In this document: one piece after another, positions 7,610-12,180 of the stretch
Position numbering within the stretch: position 1 is the stretch's first letter
Layout: each line of letters begins with the position of its first letter
NCBI GenBank assembly: GCA_013044065.1
Contig: JABEVA010000182.1
Span: 1 to 12,180 of the forward strand
Source: Phycisphaerae bacterium
GTDB lineage: Bacteria; Planctomycetota; Phycisphaerae; WQYP01
DNA: 12,180 nt
Direction: 5' to 3'
Program-made: the position numbers and the translations under genes
Notes under the pieces: generated by a model
The model's input: only the letters and a program-made list of their open reading frames with translations
Databases searched by the model: none
What the model was told of the DNA's origin: nothing

Positions 7610-7624
7610 TGAGACTCAATCTCA
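7610..7624. promoter_or_regulatory. Fur-box-like palindromic operator candidate
   Basis: TGAGACTCAATCTCA is a 7-1-7 dyad (TGAGACT versus TGAGATT read from the other side, 6 of 7 paired). It matches the classic 7-1-7 Fur-family box TGATAATnATTATCA at 10 of 14 defined positions. It abuts the -35 box of the candidate suf promoter and lies between the divergent suf and RNase D genes. Iron control of suf operons by Fur-family regulators is known in several bacteria; assignment here is inference. The overlapping TTGAGACTCAA is also a perfect 5-1-5 palindrome. Confidence 0.4.
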
Positions 7625-7775
7625 TTTAATGGTCCAGCTTCGCGACCGGCGGTCCTGTGGACAAAGCCCGCAGCCCGTTCCGGCGGCAACCACCGTCACT
7701 GCTTCTTGGTTACACGCTCAAGAACATCCCAGAGCAGGCTTGCCAGCAGGCACCGGACGCGGCACAATACCCACC

Positions 7776-9017
7776 ATGGAAGGTTCATTGCCTGATCAAT
7801 TACCATTGGTGCCCCAACATTTAATTGATACCCCGGCGGAGTTTCACAAAGTCTGTGATCATCTGGCGGCCGGTGGCGTGTTTGGATTTGATACTGAATT
7901 TATCGGCGAATTCACCTATCAGCCGGTTCTATGCCTGGTGCAGGTGGCTACGCGGGAGCGGGTGGAACTTATTGATTCCATGGCTATAGAGGATATGGCA
8001 CCATTGTGGAAGCTCGTCGCGGACCCGAAGATTCTCAAAGTGTGCCATGCCGGCGAGCAGGATTTGGCGATCGCGTTTGGCCAGGGTGGTCTGGCCCCGG
8101 CCAACGTCCTGGATACGCAGATGCTGGCCGGGCTTATCGGCATGGGGTATCCCCTGGCCTACTGGAAACTGGCGGAGGAATTTGCGGGGATCTTGCTGGC
8201 CAAAGCCCATACGTATAGCGCATGGAATCGCCGTCCATTAACCGGCTCGCAATTTGAATACGCGGTGGACGATGTACGGTATTTGCTGCGGATTTACGAT
8301 TGTTTGGACGCTGAACTGGGCCGTCTGAACCGTCGCACCTGGGCCACCGCGGCCTGCGAGGAGCTTACGGCGGCGGCGGCAGTCGCACCGGATGCGCAAA
8401 AAGTGTATCTGAAAATAAAAACCGCAAAATCGTATACGGCGGAAAATCTGGCGATTCTACGGGCGCTGGCGGCCTGGCGGGAACAGGTCGCCTTTGAGCA
8501 CAACCTGCCGGCCCGGAGCCTGCTGCCGGATGAAGTTCTCCGCGACATCGCCAAAAGCCCGCCGGCCAGGCTGGCTTCGCTGGCGAAGATCAAAAATTTT
8601 CCGCCGGGAGAATTGGCTTCGTACGGACCTACCATTCTGGAACTGATCGGGCAGGTTCGTTCGTCTGGGCCAAATACATGGCCGGTTCCACCGGAACCCT
8701 CGAATGATTCCCCGCGTTGTAAACTTTATGCCGACATGCTCTGGTCCATTACTCAGGTTTTGTGTCTGGGGCAGTCGTTGTCCACGGCCGCGGTGACCTC
8801 GCAGGCGGAACTGGTGCAACTGGCGCAGGCTTTGCTTGAACGCAAGAATCTTAGCCATATCGACCTGCTGCGTGGATGGCGGCTGGAAAGCGTCGGCCGG
8901 CGGTTGTTGGAATTCGCGGCGGGCACAACCAACCTTATTTTGAGTTGCCGCCAGCAGCGTCTGGAAATTGACGCCAATCCGCTGCCGGCTATTGAGCCAG
9001 CCAGATCCTCCATGTGA
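7776..9017 (+). CDS. rnd: Ribonuclease D-like 3'-5' exoribonuclease (DEDDy exonuclease plus HRDC)
   Basis: A 413-residue protein (from the ATG at 7776) that trims 3' ends of tRNA and other stable RNAs. The exonuclease domain covers about 20-185: ExoI FDTEF (D39, E41), ExoII HAGEQDLAI (D96) and ExoIII YAVDDVRYL (Y162, D166), the DEDDy set. The RRPLTGSQFEYA segment before ExoIII is typical. An HRDC domain spans about 220-295 (AILRALAAWREQVAFEHNLPARSLL), with a second, weaker HRDC-like region at about 315-390. The frame is open back to an ATG at 7629, but those 49 residues are Pro/Arg-rich and unlike the family. Neither start has a clear Shine-Dalgarno, so the start is uncertain. It is divergent from suf. 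Confidence 0.9.
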   Translation: MEGSLPDQLPLVPQHLIDTPAEFHKVCDHLAAGGVFGFDTEFIGEFTYQPVLCLVQVATRERVELIDSMAIEDMAPLWKLVADPKILKVCHAGEQDLAIAFGQGGLAPANVLDTQMLAGLIGMGYPLAYWKLAEEFAGILLAKAHTYSAWNRRPLTGSQFEYAVDDVRYLLRIYDCLDAELGRLNRRTWATAACEELTAAAAVAPDAQKVYLKIKTAKSYTAENLAILRALAAWREQVAFEHNLPARSLLPDEVLRDIAKSPPARLASLAKIKNFPPGELASYGPTILELIGQVRSSGPNTWPVPPEPSNDSPRCKLYADMLWSITQVLCLGQSLSTAAVTSQAELVQLAQALLERKNLSHIDLLRGWRLESVGRRLLEFAAGTTNLILSCRQQRLEIDANPLPAIEPARSSM

Positions 9018-9329
9018 GGCGTAAACCGGGGTGCCCGCAGTTTGCAAGAAGTTTATACAGATGCCCACGGCCCAGAGGATGTCTCCGTTGCTTTCCTCGG
9101 TGGGTTGTTACGAAATGGCGCGAGGGTGGCGTCCACCAGACTCATTCTGAACCCGGTGCCGATTTTCTACGAGCCGAACCTTGGATCGACGGCGTCGTAG
9201 TCATTGAACAACAGAGTCTTTTCCATCGACGAACCGCACCATGGCCCCCGCGTGGTGGAAGATCCCGTACGGTTCTTTCGGTATGACAAGCAGCCGGTGA
9301 CATGGTATCCCGGCTGGCACCGCCCATGA
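9018..9329 (+). pseudogene. Unidentified gene remnant with internal TAG
   Basis: Directly after the RNase D stop, the same plus-strand frame stays open for 60 codons to a TAG at 9198-9200, then 42 more codons to a TGA at 9327-9329. The translation is protein-like (for example STRLILNPVPIFYEP, then GPRVVEDPVRFFRYD and VTWYPGWHRP). I counted GC of about 62/50/63% at codon positions 1/2/3 before the TAG and 62/43/69% after it, the low second-position, high third-position pattern of coding DNA. There is no ATG start and no Shine-Dalgarno, so an intact gene is unlikely. The simplest reading is the tail of a decayed plus-strand gene whose family I do not recognise. Its sharing a frame with the RNase D gene may be chance. 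Minus-strand open frames in this stretch look like shadows. Confidence 0.45.
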
Positions 9330-9360
9330 TTGCCGACTCCCGCGGCCCGAACCGCAAGCC

Positions 9361-10540
9361 TCACGCGGCGTCGTCTGCAACCGCAATCCCGGATTGAGCG
9401 TCTCGCGCCCCCCGAACCGCAGCTTTGGCCTTTTTCATTTGACCTATTTCCGCTGCGTACTGGCGGAACAGCGAGAGGTAAAGTTGATAGTCGTGGTAGG
9501 CAACCTCGGGCGGCGTTTGATGCTCACAACTGATCAGAAGGCCTCCCTTGGCCGCTGTGGGCAGCAACCGCTGGAACTCCCGGCGCAGGGCGGCGATGTC
9601 GACGCCGGCCTGCCGTTCCAGTAGAAGTAAGCCCTCGATGCCAGCGTCGGCAAACCATGCGGTGGGTATGGCGATCTCGCAGTCGGAATCCACCAGGGTA
9701 AAAACGCCGCGTTCTTTGAGCAGTGGTACGACAGGTGCGTAATAGAATCTTAGGAACTCATCAAAAAGCTCCCGGGCCAACATGGGACCGTGGTTGTAAC
9801 TCATGTCTTCGGCAAAGGTCATGAAATCTGGCGTACATATCGAAAAGATATTCTCAATGATCCGGGTGTGCCAAGCGGTCAGATCGGAATTGATGGCGTG
9901 CCTCAACTCTGGCTGGTCGGTAAAAAGCGTACAGATGTCCTTCGATGCCCAAAAGAGTTCGTGGAAACCAGAAGAAGCCATCCAACGTAAACCAGAGCAC
10001 GGCCTGACCTTGCCGCTGACGCCTGGCCTAGGCAGCCCACTGCGCCCAGCAGTCGGTAAGGGACTGGGCAAAAATAAATTCGGGTTTTACGGCGCAGTAA
10101 TTTTGGCTGCTGACAAGACGCGAGCGACGCGCATACCCTAGCCTTGGGTCTGTAAGGAGCGAGCAACGCCGCCAGCGGCCAAAAGAACCAGCCGGAAAGT
10201 GTGAAGTTATTATTGCCCGGTCCCTAAGTTCCTCCACGGTGGGGTACAAGTACAGACGCAGCCGCTGGTAGTCTGCCAGCGAAGCAACCATGCCGGTGCC
10301 ATGCGCGGCCGGCTGCGGACAACCGGCACGCCGCACCGGCAACCAATCCTGCCAAAAAATGTCCGGATTAAAATGACAGCATATCTCGTAACGGTCGGTA
10401 CAATTCCGCAGCAGCCCTTTGGTATGCCAGCGAGCCAAAGCTTGATCCCACCATGGGGCCCACTTCAGCAGTTGCAGCCGGTCAAATGGCTTGAAGTTCA
10501 TCACCGCGTGAAAACGTTCGCGGGTGGGCATAGTGTTCAC
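9361..10540 (-). pseudogene. Decayed UroD-like (uroporphyrinogen decarboxylase family) protein gene
   Basis: The N-terminal part starts at a GTG at 10540 (or ATG at 10531): RERFHAVMNFKPFDRLQLLKWAPWWDQ up to LYLYPTVEEL, as in UroD-like proteins beside PhyH genes. The C-terminal part (CTPDFMTFAEDMSYNHGPML, then LERQAGVDIAALRRE and HQTPPEV to the TGA at 9361) is in another frame. Four lesions are seen. A 165-bp inverted-repeat element sits at 10060-10224. An in-frame TAG lies at 10028-10030. One extra base (the GG at 9919-9920) shifts the frame between LYAFY and DQPEL; the middle stretch with VLWFTLDGFFWFPRTL is readable only in the N-terminal frame. About 25-30 residues expected between ALRRE and FQRLLP are missing near 9574-9582. 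Family members are UroD-fold proteins, often methyltransferase-like, and not necessarily haem enzymes. It begins 29 nt after the dioxygenase gene. Confidence 0.88.
10060..10224. mobile_element. 165-bp MITE-like foldback element with 18-bp terminal inverted repeats
   Basis: The left end GGGACTGGGCAAAAATAA (10060-10077) matches the inverted right end GGGACCGGGCAATAATAA (from 10224 back to 10207) at 16 of 18 positions. TAA flanks both ends (10057-10059 and 10225-10227), a 3-bp target duplication. The arms stay partly complementary to the exact centre, where ACCCTA-GCC-TTGGGT (10135-10149) closes the fold. TTTTGGCTGCTG and its near-inverse also pair, with a one-base offset. A near-direct repeat GCGAGCGACGC / GCGAGCAACGC occurs at 10120-10130 and 10159-10169. 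No transposase is encoded, so it would need a helper in trans. It splits the UroD-like gene. A TAA duplication fits TNA-type targets of some IS5-family groups, but the family is not established. Confidence 0.8.
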
Positions 10541-10569
10541 GAGATTTTTCCGCTTTATGCGCCGTTGGC

Positions 10570-11358
10570 TTACACAATCGGATTCCAGTCGTCATTGGCC
10601 AACACATCGCCCGGCTTAAGCGATTGGAAATATTTCTCCGGCAGAATATTCTCCTGGCCGTTGAAGGTGCTTCCATCAGGCATGTAGGCGCAGGTCATGG
10701 CGATGCGCCGTGTGCGCGTCATATTCGCCCCGGCACCGTGGGCGCACAGGCCGTTGTGAAAGCTGCAATCGCCCGGTTGCATCGGCACGCAGACCGGATC
10801 GATTTCCGCCATGCGTGGGTAAATCTTGAAGAGATCGGCAAGGTTTTGGCCGATGCCAACATTCTGATAATTCGCGAGCTTTTGCGAACCCGGGATGAAC
10901 CACATGCAGCCGTTTTCCGTTGTGGCCGGCTCCAGCGCAATCCACATCGAAATTGCCTGGCGAGAGTAGAACGACCAGTACGGATTATCCAAGTGCCACG
11001 CGGTGGGATTCGCAAAAGGTTCCTTAATCAGCGCCTGATCGTGCCAGACGCGAATTTTGGGCACATCCGCCAGGGCGCAAAGCATACGCCCCAGTTCGGG
11101 GTTCAGCATGTAACGCCGCACCGCCGGACTGAGCCGCCAGAGATTTAGGCGCTGGGTAAAAACCTTGTCATAGTATTGTTCGCCGTCTTCCATTTTGCGG
11201 CCGCCGTCGGCAACTTTGTTTTTGCCCATCCCGGCGATGGCTTCGAGCACGGCGGCTTTAAGCTCGGCCACTTCCGCACCGCTTAGAAATTGACGGTGCA
11301 GGACAAAGCCATTTTCCTGGTAGGCCGCGACCTGTTCAAGCGTGATGTGGGTGTTCAT
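10570..11358 (-). CDS. Phytanoyl-CoA dioxygenase (PhyH) family protein
   Basis: A 262-residue Fe(II)/2-oxoglutarate-dependent oxygenase-fold protein, typical length for bacterial PhyH. The iron triad is visible: H122 and D124 in TAWHLDNPYW and H207 in HNGLCAHGAGAN. The likely 2-oxoglutarate-binding arginine follows in TRTRRIAM (R217/R218). Other family blocks are MWIALEPATTENGCMWFIPGSQ (138-159) and MQPGDCSF. The substrate cannot be told; such proteins hydroxylate small molecules, and phytanoyl-CoA is unlikely here. The ATG at 11358 has AAGGAG 8 nt upstream. It is first of a pair with the decayed UroD-like gene and divergent from an AraC regulator, suggesting an inducible catabolic unit. Confidence 0.92.
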   Translation of the reverse strand: MNTHITLEQVAAYQENGFVLHRQFLSGAEVAELKAAVLEAIAGMGKNKVADGGRKMEDGEQYYDKVFTQRLNLWRLSPAVRRYMLNPELGRMLCALADVPKIRVWHDQALIKEPFANPTAWHLDNPYWSFYSRQAISMWIALEPATTENGCMWFIPGSQKLANYQNVGIGQNLADLFKIYPRMAEIDPVCVPMQPGDCSFHNGLCAHGAGANMTRTRRIAMTCAYMPDGSTFNGQENILPEKYFQSLKPGDVLANDDWNPIV

Positions 11359-11464
11359 GAAACGCTCCTTTACGCACCAAACTGGATCAATATTACACTT
11401 TATTTTTTGATGTTCATGGACTATATTGCGCGATTTACTGGACGCGATTAGCGCAGGAGAATGG
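11359..11464. promoter_or_regulatory. Divergent promoter region between the PhyH gene and the AraC-type gene
   Basis: This 106-bp spacer has an AT-rich centre (about 11385-11435) unlike the GC-rich flanks. TATATT at 11421-11426 is a possible -10 for the rightward regulator gene, and TAATAT on the other strand (about 11390-11395) for the leftward PhyH gene. No convincing -35 accompanies either, and no clear direct repeat typical of an AraC operator is visible. Both genes have good Shine-Dalgarno sites at the edges. Confidence 0.35.
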
Positions 11465-12180
11465 ATGCGCGAGCCGGTTTTACCTCCGCAGCAGTTGATC
11501 CAACTTCGACCACGCCATGCTTCGCTTGGCGAGTGGGGCTTCGCGCTCGAATATTTTCCGAACTACATCAACCGAAAAATGCTGTTTCACACGCTGGATG
11601 TGGTGCTCTTGAGTTGTGTGATCCGGGGACGTCGAAGGCACTATATTCAAGGCCAGTCTTTTGTCGAAGCCGGGCCGTCGGTGAGCGTTACCCATTACGG
11701 CCAGCGGCACTGCATTCTCACCGGGCCGTCCGGCATAGAAATCTTCAATGTGTATCTGGATCTGCAAAAGCATCCACTGCCCATTCTGCCACGGGAGTTG
11801 CAGCCGGTCGTGCCGTTGCTGCTACCGTTGCACCCGCGATTTGTGCACCATTTGAACCGGATCGTGCGTTTGCCGTTTGCCGATGCGGAGGAACTGGGGC
11901 AACTGCTGGCTGCGTTGGAACGCGAATTGAAGCAGCGTTCCCCTGGTTACCGGGAGGCGTCGGAAGCCCTGTGGAAATTGCTGCTGATCCATTGCTGTCG
12001 GCGTGCGCTGAAAAGCGGCGTGCATCCTGCGCATACGCCGACGAGGCTTCCCCAGCCTCGCCTGGAACAAGTGCGGCAATACCTTGATCAGGCTTACCAG
12101 GAGCCGCATACTCTGGCGGGTCTGGCGCGGCGGGCCGGGCTGGGGCGCACCTATTTTTGCCGGGCCTTCCGAGCCTACAC
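11465..12180 (+). CDS. AraC-family transcriptional regulator (3' end cut by window)
   Basis: An open frame of 238 codons runs off the right edge. The start at 11465 is preceded by AGGAG at 6 nt. Residues about 25-100 look like the cupin-type ligand-sensing half of AraC regulators (RGRRRHYIQGQSFVEAGPSVSVTHYGQRH, then EIFNVYLDL). Residues about 198-238 begin the DNA-binding half: LEQVRQYLDQAYQEPHTLAGLARRAGLGRTYFCRAFR, the first helix-turn-helix. The second helix-turn-helix lies outside the window. It is divergent from the PhyH/UroD-like pair and is the obvious candidate regulator of it (inference). An overlapping ATG frame from 11461 is a shadow. Confidence 0.9.
   Translation, partial: MREPVLPPQQLIQLRPRHASLGEWGFALEYFPNYINRKMLFHTLDVVLLSCVIRGRRRHYIQGQSFVEAGPSVSVTHYGQRHCILTGPSGIEIFNVYLDLQKHPLPILPRELQPVVPLLLPLHPRFVHHLNRIVRLPFADAEELGQLLAALERELKQRSPGYREASEALWKLLLIHCCRRALKSGVHPAHTPTRLPQPRLEQVRQYLDQAYQEPHTLAGLARRAGLGRTYFCRAFRAY

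Noticed and set aside
7629..7775. Longer start for RNase D at 7629
   Set aside because: The extra 49 residues are Pro/Arg/Ala-rich with no family similarity and there is no ribosome site. It would also start immediately downstream of the suf operator candidate. Not excluded, only less likely.
9142..9386. Three overlapping minus-strand open frames of 60-71 codons
   Set aside because: They lie opposite the plus-strand remnant, whose codon-position base use is coding-like. None of the three has a recognisable motif.
10028..10030. TAG as a recoded sense codon (also at 9198-9200)
   Set aside because: sufU and the A-type/SufT gene both end in TAG where their families end, so TAG works as a stop here. 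The UroD-like gene also has a frameshift and a deletion, so decay explains the TAG better.
11461..12087. A 208-codon plus-strand frame from an ATG at 11461
   Set aside because: It is four bases out of register with the AraC-family frame starting at 11465, which carries recognisable motifs and a good Shine-Dalgarno. The 11461 product is low-complexity and matches nothing.

Overview
The window most likely comes from a Planctomycetota-like (PVC superphylum) bacterium. This is inferred from moderately high GC with GC-rich third codon positions, a SufU-type SUF operon without sufA or sufE, a FloA flotillin-like protein, and a PhyH / UroD-like / AraC cluster of a kind common in that group. No rRNA, tRNA or CRISPR array is visible.

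Positions 1-7625 are dominated by minus-strand genes. From the divergent region at about 7500-7625 leftwards runs a six-gene iron-sulfur assembly operon: sufB, sufC, sufD, sufS, sufU and a two-domain protein that joins a cysteine-less A-type (IscA/HesB) domain to a SufT/MIP18 (DUF59) domain. Spacing is tight from sufD to the fusion gene (sufD/sufS 1 nt apart, sufS/sufU overlapping by 1 nt). SufBCD is the scaffold ATPase complex, SufS and SufU mobilise sulfur, and the fusion protein is probably a late-acting targeting or maturation factor. A sigma70-type promoter, a Fur-box-like palindrome and a leader with two stem-loops precede sufB. After a 280-nt gap, floA follows on the same strand with its own likely promoter.

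Positions 7776-9017 hold an RNase D gene on the plus strand, divergent from suf. It is followed by a gene remnant (9018-9329) that I cannot identify.

Positions 9361-11358 hold a minus-strand pair: an intact phytanoyl-CoA dioxygenase family gene, then a UroD-like gene that is clearly decaying. The UroD-like gene carries a 165-bp foldback (MITE-like) element with 18-bp terminal inverted repeats and a 3-bp target duplication, one in-frame TAG, one single-base frameshift and one apparent internal deletion. A divergent AraC-family regulator gene (from 11465) runs off the right edge and was probably the local regulator of that pair.

The most interesting signals are the MITE-like element, whose removal in silico restores the UroD frame exactly at the insertion point; the degenerate-A-type/SufT fusion; and the structured leader with palindromic operator upstream of sufB.
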